In this document: piece by piece, positions 32,293 through 40,709 of the stretch
Position numbering within the stretch: position 1 is the first letter of the stretch
Layout of the letters: each line of letters starts with the position of its first letter
Assembly: GCF_009909185.1 (NCBI RefSeq)
Contig: NZ_JAAAMV010000003.1
Coordinates: 124,001-188,000 of the forward strand
Direction of reading: 5' to 3'
Origin: Paenibacillus glycinis
Lineage (GTDB): Bacteria > Bacillota > Bacilli > Paenibacillales > Paenibacillaceae
Length of the DNA stretch: 64,000 nt
Notes under the pieces: model-generated
What the model was told of the DNA's origin: nothing
What the model saw: the letters and a program-made list of their open reading frames with translations, nothing else
The model's database searches: none
Program-made: the position numbers and the translations under genes

Positions 32293-34617
32293 ATGAAATT
32301 CAGCGATGGCTACTGGATGACCCGCGAAGGCTACGAGGTGATCTCGCCGTACGAGGTGCACGACGTGGCGGTCGGGGCGGACGGCATTACCGTTTACGCG
32401 ACGAACCGGCATTTGGAGACCCGCGGCAACACGTTGAACGCGCCTCTGATCACGATGGAGTTCTCCTCCCCGATGAAGGATATCATCCGCGCGAAGTTCT
32501 ACCATCATAAGGGAACGAAGCGTCCCGGCCCAGACTCGTTCCCGCTGCATACGGCTGACCGCGTGCCCGTCGAGATCGAGAACACGGCGCAGTTCGTCAG
32601 CTTGAAGAGCGGCGACGCTGCCGTCACGATCACGAAAGCCCATCCGATCTCCATTACCTATACCTATAAAGGACGGAAGCTGACGCGCAGCGGCTCGCGC
32701 TCCACCGGCTACGTCAAAGCCGCCGACGGGAACCATCATTTCCGCGAGCAGCTCGATCTGGCCATCGGCGAAACCGTTTACGGTCTCGGCGAGCGGTTCA
32801 CGCCGTTCGTGAAGAACGGCCAGTCCGTCGACATCTGGAACCAGGACGGCGGCACGGCTTCGGAGCAGGCGTACAAGAACGTGCCGTTCTACGTGACCAA
32901 CCGCGGCTACGGCGTATTCGTCAACCACCCCGAGCTCGTCTCCTACGAGGTCGCGTCGGAGAAGGTGTCGAAGGCGCAGTTCAGCGTCGCCGGCGAGTCG
33001 CTGGAATACTTCGTGGTCGGCGGCGATACGCTGAAGGACGTGCTCGCCAACTATACGTCGCTGACCGGCAAGCCCGCGCTGCCGCCGGCCTGGTCGTTCG
33101 GCTTGTGGCTGACGACGTCGTTCACGACGAGCTACGACGAGGCGACCGTGACGAGCTTCGTCGAGGGCATGGCCGAGCGCGATATCCCGCTGGCGGTATT
33201 CCATTTCGACTGCTTCTGGATGAAGGAATACGAATGGTGCAACTTCGAATGGGACGAGCGCGTCTTCCCGGATCCGCGCGGCATGCTGGAGCGCCTGAAA
33301 GCGAAAGGCCTGCACATCTGCGTCTGGATCAACAGCTACATCGCGCAGCGTTCCCCGCTGTTCGACGAAGCGGCGGCGCTCGGCTACCTGGTGAAGCGCC
33401 CCGACGGCAGCGTGTGGCAGTGGGACCTGTGGCAGTACGGCATGGGCCTCGTCGACTTCACGAATCCCGCGGCATGCGACTGGTACAAGAGCAAGCTGGC
33501 CGCGCTGATGGACATGGGCGTCGACAGCTTCAAGACGGACTTCGGCGAGCGCATCCCCACGGACGTCGTCTACTTCGACGGCTCCGATCCGCGGCAGATG
33601 CATAACTACTACACGCAGCTGTACAACAAGGTCGTCTTCGAGCTGCTGGAAGAGAAACGCGGCCGCGGCGAAGCCGCGCTATTCGCCCGTTCGGCCACGG
33701 CCGGCGGCCAGCAGTTCCCCGTGCACTGGGGCGGCGATTGCGAGGCGACCTACGAATCGATGGCGGAGAGCCTCCGCGGCGGACTGTCGCTCGGCTTGTC
33801 CGGCTTCGGCTTCTGGAGCCACGACATCGGCGGCTTCGAGGCGAGCGCGACGCCGGACCTGTACAAGCGCTGGGTCGCCTTCGGCCTGCTGTCCAGCCAC
33901 AGCCGCCTGCACGGCAGCACGTCCTACCGGGTCCCTTGGCTGTTCGACGAGGAAGCGGTCGACGTGCTCCGCCACTTCACGAAGCTCAAGCTGCGCCTGA
34001 TGCCGTACCTGTTCGGCCAATCCGTCCAGTCCGTCAAGATCGGCTTGCCGGTCATGCGCGCGATGGTGCTGGAATTCGGCGACGATCCGACGAGCGATTA
34101 CCTCGACCGCCAGTATATGCTCGGCGAATCCCTGCTCGTCGCGCCGATCTTCAACGCCGACGGCGAATCCGTCTACTACCTGCCGCAGGGCGCGTGGACG
34201 CATTACTTGACCGGCGAGCAGGTTGAGGGCGGGGGCTGGCGCAAGGAGCGCTTCGATTACTTCGGCCTGCCGCTGTTCGTCCGCGAGAATTCGCTGATCG
34301 CGGTCGGCGCCGAAGACGGCCGTCCGGATTACGACTATGCCGCCGGCACGACGCTGCAGCTGTTCGCGCTTCAGGACGGCGCGTCCGCTTCCGCCGTCGT
34401 GCCGACCGTTACCGGCGAAACGGCCTTTACCGCGACGGCCGTCCGCAGCGGCGCGACGATCACGCTCGACGTCGACGGCAAGGCCGAAGGCTGGAGCCTG
34501 CTCCTTCGCGGCGCGAACGGCGTCGCTTCCGTGCAGGGCGGCCAAGCCGACGCCGGCGCGGAAGGCGTGCGGATTACGCCTGTCGCCGGCGCCGCGCGAG
34601 TAATCGTTCGGCTGTAA
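32293..34617 (+). CDS. yicI: GH31 alpha-xylosidase (YicI type)
   Basis: The 774-residue enzyme removes alpha-linked xylose, as from xyloglucan oligosaccharides. The catalytic nucleophile is D416 in FKTDFGERIP and the acid/base is D482 in HWGGDCEATYESM, the same residue numbers as in E. coli YicI. The length is also the same class (772). No signal peptide is seen, so it acts in the cytoplasm on imported oligosaccharides. A GAGAGG site lies 10 bases before the ATG. The neighbouring AraC gene is the likely regulator. Confidence 0.95.
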   Translation: MKFSDGYWMTREGYEVISPYEVHDVAVGADGITVYATNRHLETRGNTLNAPLITMEFSSPMKDIIRAKFYHHKGTKRPGPDSFPLHTADRVPVEIENTAQFVSLKSGDAAVTITKAHPISITYTYKGRKLTRSGSRSTGYVKAADGNHHFREQLDLAIGETVYGLGERFTPFVKNGQSVDIWNQDGGTASEQAYKNVPFYVTNRGYGVFVNHPELVSYEVASEKVSKAQFSVAGESLEYFVVGGDTLKDVLANYTSLTGKPALPPAWSFGLWLTTSFTTSYDEATVTSFVEGMAERDIPLAVFHFDCFWMKEYEWCNFEWDERVFPDPRGMLERLKAKGLHICVWINSYIAQRSPLFDEAAALGYLVKRPDGSVWQWDLWQYGMGLVDFTNPAACDWYKSKLAALMDMGVDSFKTDFGERIPTDVVYFDGSDPRQMHNYYTQLYNKVVFELLEEKRGRGEAALFARSATAGGQQFPVHWGGDCEATYESMAESLRGGLSLGLSGFGFWSHDIGGFEASATPDLYKRWVAFGLLSSHSRLHGSTSYRVPWLFDEEAVDVLRHFTKLKLRLMPYLFGQSVQSVKIGLPVMRAMVLEFGDDPTSDYLDRQYMLGESLLVAPIFNADGESVYYLPQGAWTHYLTGEQVEGGGWRKERFDYFGLPLFVRENSLIAVGAEDGRPDYDYAAGTTLQLFALQDGASASAVVPTVTGETAFTATAVRSGATITLDVDGKAEGWSLLLRGANGVASVQGGQADAGAEGVRITPVAGAARVIVRL

Positions 34618-34630
34618 GGCAACGCGCTTT

Positions 34631-34670
34631 GCGCCGTTTGCGGTTCCTGCCGCAGACGGCGCATTTTGCT
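34631..34670 (+). terminator. Rho-independent terminator of the alpha-xylosidase gene
   Basis: GCGCCGT/ACGGCGC and TTGCGG/CCGCAG form one long stem (34631-34662) followed by ATTTTGCTTTT. It starts 13 bases after the stop codon. Confidence 0.85.
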
Positions 34671-34742
34671 TTTAGGACGGGATAATCCCGACTAATAGCG
34701 CGTCCGCGGTGCGTCTGACGCTCCTTTCCTCGGCCCTCATAA

Positions 34743-34783
34743 TAAAAAAAGCCAGTCCGATCAAATGCGGATCGGACCGGCGG
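34743..34783 (-). terminator. Rho-independent terminator of the SDR gene
   Basis: GTCCGATC pairs with GATCGGAC within an outer GCC/GGC stem. On the minus strand the hairpin is followed by GCTTTTTTTATT. It lies about 25 bases after the SDR stop codon. Confidence 0.85.
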
Positions 34784-34807
34784 CGATTCAAGAGATTGGA
34801 CGGCGGC

Positions 34808-35560
34808 TCAAATCATGAACCCGCCGTTCGCGTCGATGGACGCGCCCGTGATGTAGGCGGCTTCCGGGGAGGCGAGGTATGCGACCAGCCCCGCGATTTC
34901 CGCGGATGTACCGTATCGTCCCAGCGCCATCAGCGATTTCAGGAAGGGCGCGTTAGCACCTTCGGCCGGATTCATGTCCGTGTCGACCGGTCCCGGCTGG
35001 ATATTGTTCACCGTCACGCCTTGCGCCGCCAAGTCGCGCGCTAAACCCCGGGTCATCCCCGCTACGGCGGCCTTGCTCATGCTGTACAGGCTCATCCCGG
35101 GAAATCCGCTGGCGTCCGCGTTTACGCTGCCGATCGTGATGATGCGGTCGCCTTCGACCATCGACGGAGCGGCTGCTTGAACGGCGGCGAACACGGCCCG
35201 AATGTTGACGGCGACCATTCGGTCGAACTCGTCCATCGTGAATTGGTCGTAAGGTTTCACGTTAAGCAATCCCGCGTTGTTGACAAGAATATTGATCGCG
35301 CCGAGCGTCCGGGCCGCCTCGTTCAAGGCCTTCTTCACGGCATCCGCGTCCTGGGCGTCCGCGCGGATCGCCAGCGCCCGGCCGCCGCCTGCCTCGATCT
35401 CCTTCGCCAGCTGCTCCGCCTTCACGGCGGAATTGGCGTACGTGAAAGCGACGGCCGCCCCCTCGCTCGCAAGCCGTTTGACGATCGCTTCGCCAATGCC
35501 GCGGGATCCTCCGGTCACGAATGCTGTTTTACCTGTTAAACCGCTTGTTTGAATGGTCAT
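34808..35560 (-). CDS. Short-chain dehydrogenase/reductase
   Basis: The 250-residue SDR has the NAD(P) motif TGGSRGIG at about 13-20, NNAG near residue 90, the catalytic Ser of IGSVNAD and YSMSK (Tyr and Lys). The end SIDANGGFMI resembles FabG-like reductases. The start at 35560 has GAGGAG upstream; a further 17 codons upstream are not supported. Two palindromes before the gene match a third before the adjacent tetR gene, so it is probably repressed by that TetR and induced by a toxic or signalling compound. The substrate is unknown. Confidence 0.93.
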   Translation of the reverse strand: MTIQTSGLTGKTAFVTGGSRGIGEAIVKRLASEGAAVAFTYANSAVKAEQLAKEIEAGGGRALAIRADAQDADAVKKALNEAARTLGAINILVNNAGLLNVKPYDQFTMDEFDRMVAVNIRAVFAAVQAAAPSMVEGDRIITIGSVNADASGFPGMSLYSMSKAAVAGMTRGLARDLAAQGVTVNNIQPGPVDTDMNPAEGANAPFLKSLMALGRYGTSAEIAGLVAYLASPEAAYITGASIDANGGFMI

Positions 35561-35585
35561 GGTTACGCGCTCCTCTGCATTATCG

Positions 35586-35599
35586 GGAATGATCGTTCC
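35586..35599. promoter_or_regulatory. TetR-type operator, copy 1
   Basis: GGAATGATCGTTCC is a perfect 14-bp palindrome 26 bases upstream of the SDR start codon. The same sequence recurs at 35654-35667 and a variant at 36306-36319. Confidence 0.75.
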
Positions 35600-35653
35600 G
35601 GAAATAAACAAAAAAAAAAATAAGACAATGGCTGAAGTGAAACGACTATTTGG

Positions 35654-35667
35654 GGAATGATCGTTCC
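35654..35667. promoter_or_regulatory. TetR-type operator, copy 2
   Basis: It is identical to copy 1 (GGAATGATCGTTCC) and centred 68 bases from it, between the tetR stop and the SDR promoter region. Two spaced copies suggest cooperative or double blocking of the SDR promoter. Confidence 0.75.
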
Positions 35668-35685
35668 GATAAAGGCTAAAAAAAA

Positions 35686-36249
35686 TTAACGCAAGAAATG
35701 CAGCGCGATCGCGACGATATTATCCAAGGCTTGCCGGTCCGCGGTAACGGCCGTGACGGTTATCCCCTGCATCGTGTTGACCAGAAATTGCGACAGGGCC
35801 CGCAGATCGGGATTGCCCTTGAGCTCCCCGTTCGAAGCCGCGCGCGTCAGCAGTTGATAGAAGGCCCTCTCGTTGCGGGCCACGTTGGCCTTGATTCGGC
35901 CGTTCACCTCGGGATGATCGCACATCTCGAGCGACGCGTTGACCATCAGGCAGCTTTGCGGCATATTGTGTACGATTAATCGGTCGAAAAAAGCCAACAG
36001 CAATTCCTTGGCCGGACCTGTTCCATACAACACGGACGTCAGATCATGCGCTTGGTCCTCGTATCGGTCGAGCGACACGAGATAAAGGTCCTTCTTGCTG
36101 CCGAACGTCTCGTAAATGCTGCTGCGGCTGAGGCCGGTCGCGTCCACGAGATCCTGCATCGAGGTGCCTTCATATCCTTTGCCGCGAAAGACGTGCATGG
36201 CTTGCTCGATTGCGTCGTCGATGTTAAACGTTTTGTTTCTCGACATCAT
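35686..36249 (-). CDS. TetR/AcrR-family regulator
   Basis: The 187-residue protein has an N-terminal helix-turn-helix (about 10-55, GYEGTSMQDLVDATGLSRSSIYETFGSKKDLY) and a ligand domain with FFDRLIVHNMPQSCLMVNASLE. It resembles TetR regulators of quinone or electrophile stress genes with an SDR target. It lies upstream of the SDR gene in the same direction. A palindrome before its own gene suggests autorepression. Confidence 0.92.
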   Translation of the reverse strand: MMSRNKTFNIDDAIEQAMHVFRGKGYEGTSMQDLVDATGLSRSSIYETFGSKKDLYLVSLDRYEDQAHDLTSVLYGTGPAKELLLAFFDRLIVHNMPQSCLMVNASLEMCDHPEVNGRIKANVARNERAFYQLLTRAASNGELKGNPDLRALSQFLVNTMQGITVTAVTADRQALDNIVAIALHFLR

Positions 36250-36305
36250 TGATCATCCCCTGCCGTTGATTCTAAATCATGGCGCGTTGAAATTCAAGTC
36301 TTTTC

Positions 36306-36319
36306 GGAACGATTGTTCC
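36306..36319. promoter_or_regulatory. TetR-type operator, copy 3, before tetR itself
   Basis: GGAACGATTGTTCC shares the GGAA...GTTCC arms of the two copies before the SDR gene and lies 57 bases upstream of the tetR start. Confidence 0.7.
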
Positions 36320-36391
36320 GCATCGTTTGACTCAACCCCCCGGCAGCCCAGATCGGATACGCGTCCATCGTCACTGCGATTTGCCTCCTTC

Positions 36392-36420
36392 CGTCGTTTC
36401 GTCGTTTCGTCGTTTCGTCG
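36392..36420. repeat. 8-bp tandem repeat before the catalase gene
   Basis: CGTCGTTT is repeated three times and followed by CGTCG. It sits in the 365-base gap (36250-36614) that otherwise holds a TetR operator. No further gene is seen there. Its copy number may vary between strains. Confidence 0.8.
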
Positions 36421-36614
36421 CCGATTGCGGTACTTCGTTCTAATTGATAATCATGCTCGCAGTCACCGGCCGTTCTATGCCGCGCATGAATTCACGCGCA
36501 GCCTCGACGTCTTTACAACCGAATGCCTACATAAGAAAAGGCCCGCAAGGGATACTACGGACGGATGGAAAACGCAGCCTCCAACCTATGAGACGAAAGG
36601 GTCGTGAACGACGC

Positions 36615-37469
36615 ATGTACTATTACAAGGAAGAATTGATCAACGTCATTCAGCCGGACCGGCCGGATCCCGCCGCGGCCAAGGTGTTGCAGGAAGCGCT
36701 GGGCGGACAGTTCGGCGAGATGCGCACGATGATGCAGTATTCTTTTCAAAGCGCGAACTTCAGGGGCAAGGACAAGCAGTTTCGCGATCTCATACGCGGG
36801 GTGTTTCTGGAGGAACTCGCGCATGTCGAGCTCGTGCAAAGCACGATCAATCAGCTGCTGAACGAATCGGGCTTGTCGGAGCCCGGGAATGCCGGGACCG
36901 ACGCGGCTCCGATCGACGAAGCCGTCAAGCTCGCCAATCCGCATCACTACATCATGGCGGCCAAAAGCTCGCTGCCGGTCGACGCCGGCGGCAACCCATG
37001 GAGCGGCTCGTACGTGTACGCGCACGGGAACCTGATCGCGGACCTGCTCAACAACGTCGTGCTGGAGTCGACGGGCGTGCTGCAGAAGTCGCGCATCTAC
37101 GAGATGAGCTCGAACAAAACGCTCCGGGAAACGCTCGGCTTCCTGATCGTGCGCGACAACGCCCATCAGAACGCCTTCGCCAAAGCGCTCGAGACGCTCG
37201 GCGTGGACTGGGCGAAGAGCTTTCCCATCCCCAACTACGACATCAACAAATACCCCGAATGCCGCAAATTCGTCGACATGGGCTACCACAACGCGCAGTT
37301 TAATTTCCGCTTGGACGCGACCCGCATCGGAGAAATTTTCCAAGGTCAAAGTCCGAGCCGCAACGGCGGCCAGCTCGCGGTCATCCCGCCTCCGCAGGGC
37401 TTCCCGGTGCCGCAGCTGCCGGATATGCCGAACGAGCACAGCCCCGGCTTGGTCGACATGCAGCGTTAA
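36615..37469 (+). CDS. Manganese (non-haem) catalase, spore-coat CotJC-like family
   Basis: The 284-residue ferritin-like protein breaks down hydrogen peroxide. The dimanganese ligands can be placed as E35 (GQFGEMRTMMQY), E67 and H70 (EELAHVE), E151 (VVLESTG) and H184 (RDNAHQN), with the same spacing as the Lactobacillus enzyme. The MYYYKEELINVIQP start is typical of Bacillus-group members, so ATG 36615 is preferred over the in-frame ATG at 36588. Members of this family are often made in sporulating cells. Confidence 0.94.
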   Translation: MYYYKEELINVIQPDRPDPAAAKVLQEALGGQFGEMRTMMQYSFQSANFRGKDKQFRDLIRGVFLEELAHVELVQSTINQLLNESGLSEPGNAGTDAAPIDEAVKLANPHHYIMAAKSSLPVDAGGNPWSGSYVYAHGNLIADLLNNVVLESTGVLQKSRIYEMSSNKTLRETLGFLIVRDNAHQNAFAKALETLGVDWAKSFPIPNYDINKYPECRKFVDMGYHNAQFNFRLDATRIGEIFQGQSPSRNGGQLAVIPPPQGFPVPQLPDMPNEHSPGLVDMQR

Positions 37470-37577
37470 TCGAACAGAAACGCCTCTAATGGCCAACGCT
37501 TATCGGCTCGCTTGAGTTAGAAATCTATTGCGCCGGGAATGCCGGGCATGGTATGATAGTGCTTGTCTTGTTAATGC

Positions 37578-37654
37578 GGAGCCGTGGTGTAGTGGCCCAA
37601 CATGCCTGCCTGTCACGCAGGAGACCGCGGGTTCGAATCCCGTCGGCTCCGCCA
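37578..37654 (+). tRNA. tRNA-Asp (anticodon GTC)
   Basis: The acceptor stem GGAGCCG pairs with CGGCTCC, followed by G73 and an encoded CCA. The anticodon stem-loop CCTGC-CTGTCAC-GCAGG gives GTC, and the T arm contains GGTTCGAATCC. Length is 77 bases including CCA. It is the only tRNA in the window and stands 74 bases before gluQ. Confidence 0.97.
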
Positions 37655-37673
37655 TCCTTCATACCAACCTTTT

Positions 37674-37703
37674 GAGCAGGAGCTTGTCTCCCTGCTCATT
37701 TTT
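37674..37703 (+). terminator. Terminator between tRNA-Asp and gluQ
   Basis: GAGCAGG and CCTGCTC pair around a 10-base loop and are followed by ATTTTTG. Read-through would join tRNA-Asp and gluQ in one transcript. Confidence 0.75.
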
Positions 37704-37728
37704 GCATAGAAAGGAGACCGCGCCCGCC

Positions 37729-38685
37729 ATGAGAGGACGATTTGCCCCTACCCCTTCGGGACCGATGCATATCGGCAACGCCAGTACCGCGCTGCTTGCC
37801 TGGCTGCAGGCGCGGAGCGCCGGAGGCACGTTCATCCTGCGCATGGAAGACGTCGACACGACCCGCTCGCGGCCGGAGCTCGCGGAGCTGGCGCTGGCGG
37901 ATTTGCGCTGGCTCGGCCTCGACTGGGACGAAGGGCCCGACGTCGGCGGACGGCGCGGGCCGTATACGCAGAGCGAGCGAATGGCCCTGTACGAGGAAGC
38001 GCTCGCCAAGCTGGAGCGGGCCGGCAGCCTGTACGCCTGCTTCTGCAGCAAGGCCGAGCTCGCGGCGGTAGCGAGCGCGCCGCACGGCCTCGGCAGCGAA
38101 GGCGCGGTCTATCCCGGCACCTGCCGCGCGCTTACGTCTGAACGGCGCTCGGAGCTCAGCCTCCGCAAGCGGCCGTCGCTTCGCTATGCCGCCGGTTCGC
38201 AGCCCGTCTCCTTCGAGGACGGCGTCGCCGGACCGCAATGCTTTCCGCCCGGAGCGGGCGGCGACTTTATCGTGAAGCGCGCCGACGGCATGATCAGCTA
38301 CCAGCTGGCCGTCGTCGTGGACGATGCCGCGATGGGCGTCACGGACGTGCTGCGCGGCGCCGACCTGATCGACTCCACGCCCCGGCAGCTGCAGCTGTAC
38401 GAGGCGCTGGGGCTGCGTGCGCCCCGCTTCGCCCACGTGCCGCTGATGTTCGGCCCCGACGGCAGCCGGCTGGCCAAACGCAACGGCGGCCTGTCGCTCG
38501 CCGCGCTGCGAACGGCCGGCGCCTCGCCCGAGCAGGTCGTCGGCTGGCTGGCCGCCGTCAGCGGGCTGACCGACAAGCCGGAGCCGGTCCGCGCCGCCGA
38601 GCTCATCGGACAATTCCGGCTCGGCCGGGTCACCTCGAAGGATCTGCGGATCACGGACGAGATGCTCCAAAGACTGCTCTCCTGA
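37729..38685 (+). CDS. gluQ: Glutamyl-queuosine tRNA(Asp) synthetase
   Basis: The 318-residue protein is the shortened glutamyl-tRNA synthetase that attaches glutamate to queuosine in the anticodon of tRNA-Asp. It has the HIGH-type motif HIGN near residue 13, a degenerate KMSKS (LAKRNGG) and the zinc-site cysteines [10 protein letters not shown] and YPGTCR. It lacks the anticodon-binding domain of GltX, as expected. An AAAGGAG site stands 12 bases upstream of ATG 37729. It directly follows the gene for its own RNA substrate. Confidence 0.95.
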   Translation: MRGRFAPTPSGPMHIGNASTALLAWLQARSAGGTFILRMEDVDTTRSRPELAELALADLRWLGLDWDEGPDVGGRRGPYTQSERMALYEEALAKLERAGSLYACFCSKAELAAVASAPHGLGSEGAVYPGTCRALTSERRSELSLRKRPSLRYAAGSQPVSFEDGVAGPQCFPPGAGGDFIVKRADGMISYQLAVVVDDAAMGVTDVLRGADLIDSTPRQLQLYEALGLRAPRFAHVPLMFGPDGSRLAKRNGGLSLAALRTAGASPEQVVGWLAAVSGLTDKPEPVRAAELIGQFRLGRVTSKDLRITDEMLQRLLS

Positions 38686-38813
38686 TCGGATGCCGCGGAA
38701 ATCGCGTATGCCGCCGATGCCGTGGTTCCGAATATCGGACGCCGCGCGACATGCCTAACCTCTTCTCGATGCCTGAGCAGCGCAGCAAATAGCCTCCGTT
38801 GAATGCCGCTACC

Positions 38814-38846
38814 AAAAAACGTCGCCCGTAGCGGGCGACGTTTTTT
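38814..38846. terminator. Bidirectional terminator between gluQ and the small 44-residue gene
   Basis: CGTCGCCC and GGGCGACG form an 8-bp stem (extended by A-T pairs) around GTAGC, flanked by AAAAAA and TTTTTT. It serves gluQ on the plus strand and the small gene at 38867 on the minus strand. Confidence 0.9.
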
Positions 38847-38866
38847 GCGTTCTCATCGGCTCGGCA

Positions 38867-39001
38867 TCAGCTTCTATCGTCGTTGCTCGGCTGCATCGCT
38901 TTCGTGCCGCTGCCTTCGGCCAGCTTCTCGCCGTATTGGTCGAGTCGGCCCGGATGCGACTCGGGGCCTCTTCGCTTCGGCTTATTGTTTCTTCCCGTCA
39001 T
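38867..39001 (-). CDS. Small hydrophilic 44-residue protein, possibly spore-associated
   Basis: This short frame starts with ATG after a strong GGAGGTGAGAGCA ribosome site and ends before a bidirectional terminator, so it looks like a real gene. The product is very hydrophilic and basic at the start (MTGRNNKPKRRGPESHPG), with no hydrophobic core. It resembles in general style the small acid-soluble spore proteins, but no family match can be named. It is divergent from the germination operon. Confidence 0.6.
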   Translation of the reverse strand: MTGRNNKPKRRGPESHPGRLDQYGEKLAEGSGTKAMQPSNDDRS

Positions 39002-39253
39002 TGCTCTCACCTCCATCCCACCTAAGATGGGCGGGAGGGGTTGATTTCATGCACGGCGAACGGCAGGCGAGTCGGGTTTCGGGCGGTCGGCCCTATGCGC
39101 TTGCAATCGAACGGCATGCAAGCGAGAGCCTCCGGAAAAGCTGCCGGCCGATTGCGCCGCCGCCGGCGTCCGCCGTCCGGGGCCGCGTATATTAACGAGA
39201 AGCGCAGGGCAACATGGAAACAGTTAATTCATGGAAATCGGGAGGCGGCGGCA

Positions 39254-40705
39254 TTGGGAATCGGCGAACGGACGGTCGGGGAAATCAAGCAGCAGCTGGG
39301 AAAGTCCCCGGATTTCGTCTGCCAGTCCGCGCCGCTTCGCGACGACGACCGCGTCCATTGCATCTATCTCGCTTCCATCGTGATCTGCGAGCAGATCGAC
39401 GAGCTGATCCTGAAGCCGATTCTGGAAGCATACGCCGCCGGACGGAACGAGGGCTTCTCGAAGCCCGCCGCGCCGGAAGCGTTATCGAGCTTGGTCCCCA
39501 TCGCGAACAAAACGATCGCGGCCGGCACGGCTGCCGCCGTGAAAAAGCTGCTCGACGGCCAATGCGTGCTCGTCGCCGAGCATGCCCCGGGCTTCTTGAG
39601 CTGCGACGTCGCCAAAGGCGATTACCGCAGCATCACGGAGCCGAAGACGGAATCCTCGATCCGCGGACCCCGGGAAGGCTTCGTCGAAGATATCGAGGTC
39701 AACATGGCGCTGATCCGCAAACGGCTCAAGAGCCCGAACCTGATCTTCGAATCGTTCGTCATCGGCTCGGAAACCGCTACGAACGTCTGCATGGCTTACA
39801 TGGGCAATATCGCGAACGAAGGAATCGTGAACGAATTCCGGAAGCGGCTTGACGCGATCCAAACGGACAGCGTGCTGGAAAGCGCCTATATCGAAGAGTG
39901 GATCCAGGACAAGACGCTGTCCCCGTTCCCTCAGCTGATCAGCACGGAACGCCCGGACGGCATCGTCGCGAAATTGCTCGAAGGGCATGTCGCCGTCCTG
40001 ATCGACGGCACGCCGATGGCGCTTGCCGGCCCGATCACGTTCTTCCAGCTGTTCTCGTCGCCCGAAGACTATTACCAGCGGGCCGATATCGCGACCCTGC
40101 TGCGCTGGCTGCGCATGTTCGCCTTCGTCCTGTCCATCTTCGTGCCTTCCCTCTACATCGCCATCGTGAGCTATCATCAGGAGCTGCTGCCGACGCCGCT
40201 CTTGATCAGCATCGCGGCGCAGCGGGAAGAAGTGCCGTTTCCCGCCGTCGTCGAAGCGCTGATCATGTTCATCACGTTCGAGATCCTGCGGGAGGCCGGG
40301 CTTCGCATGCCGCGCATCGCGGGCCAGGCGATCTCGGTCGTCGGCGCGCTGGTCGTGGGGCAGGCGGCGGTCGAGGCCGGCTTCGTCTCGGCGTCGATGG
40401 TCATCGTGGTGTCGCTGACCGCGATCTCCAATTACATCTCGCCGACGTACAGCTTCGGCATCGCGCAGCGGATCGTGCAGTTCGTCTTCATGCTGATGGC
40501 GGGCGTGATGGGCTTGTTCGGCTTGATGTGCGGGGTGTTCATGCTGTTCATCCATTTGGTGTCCATCCGCTCCTTCGGCGCCCACTATATGGCGCCGCTG
40601 GCGCCGCTCATGCTGTCCGACCTGAAGGATACGCTCGTGCGGGTCCCGCGCAAGCTCATGACGCGGCTGCCCCAGGAAACCAAAGCGAAAAAGAATGCAA
40701 GGTGA
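39254..40705 (+). CDS. GerA-family spore germination receptor, A subunit
   Basis: The 483-residue protein has a soluble N-terminal half (about 1-270) and a C-terminal half with about five membrane segments. Family marks include EPKTESSIRGPREGFVEDIEVNMALIRKRLK, VLIDGTPMALAGPITFFQLFSSPEDYYQR and SYHQELLPTPLLISIAAQREEVPFPA. Together with the B and C subunits it senses nutrients in the spore inner membrane. The start is set at TTG 39254, because GGGAGG lies 8 bases upstream and the resulting length suits the family. Confidence 0.94.
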   Translation: MGIGERTVGEIKQQLGKSPDFVCQSAPLRDDDRVHCIYLASIVICEQIDELILKPILEAYAAGRNEGFSKPAAPEALSSLVPIANKTIAAGTAAAVKKLLDGQCVLVAEHAPGFLSCDVAKGDYRSITEPKTESSIRGPREGFVEDIEVNMALIRKRLKSPNLIFESFVIGSETATNVCMAYMGNIANEGIVNEFRKRLDAIQTDSVLESAYIEEWIQDKTLSPFPQLISTERPDGIVAKLLEGHVAVLIDGTPMALAGPITFFQLFSSPEDYYQRADIATLLRWLRMFAFVLSIFVPSLYIAIVSYHQELLPTPLLISIAAQREEVPFPAVVEALIMFITFEILREAGLRMPRIAGQAISVVGALVVGQAAVEAGFVSASMVIVVSLTAISNYISPTYSFGIAQRIVQFVFMLMAGVMGLFGLMCGVFMLFIHLVSIRSFGAHYMAPLAPLMLSDLKDTLVRVPRKLMTRLPQETKAKKNAR

Positions 40706-40709
40706 GCGC

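Noticed and set aside
36392-36420. Possible CRISPR-like array
   Set aside because: Units are 8 bp with no spacers and no cas genes are present. No CRISPR array was seen anywhere in the window.
36430-36470. Possible Fur or PerR box (TGATAATCA) before the catalase
   Set aside because: Only half of a Fur-type site is present and the expected second half is missing, so it is not called.
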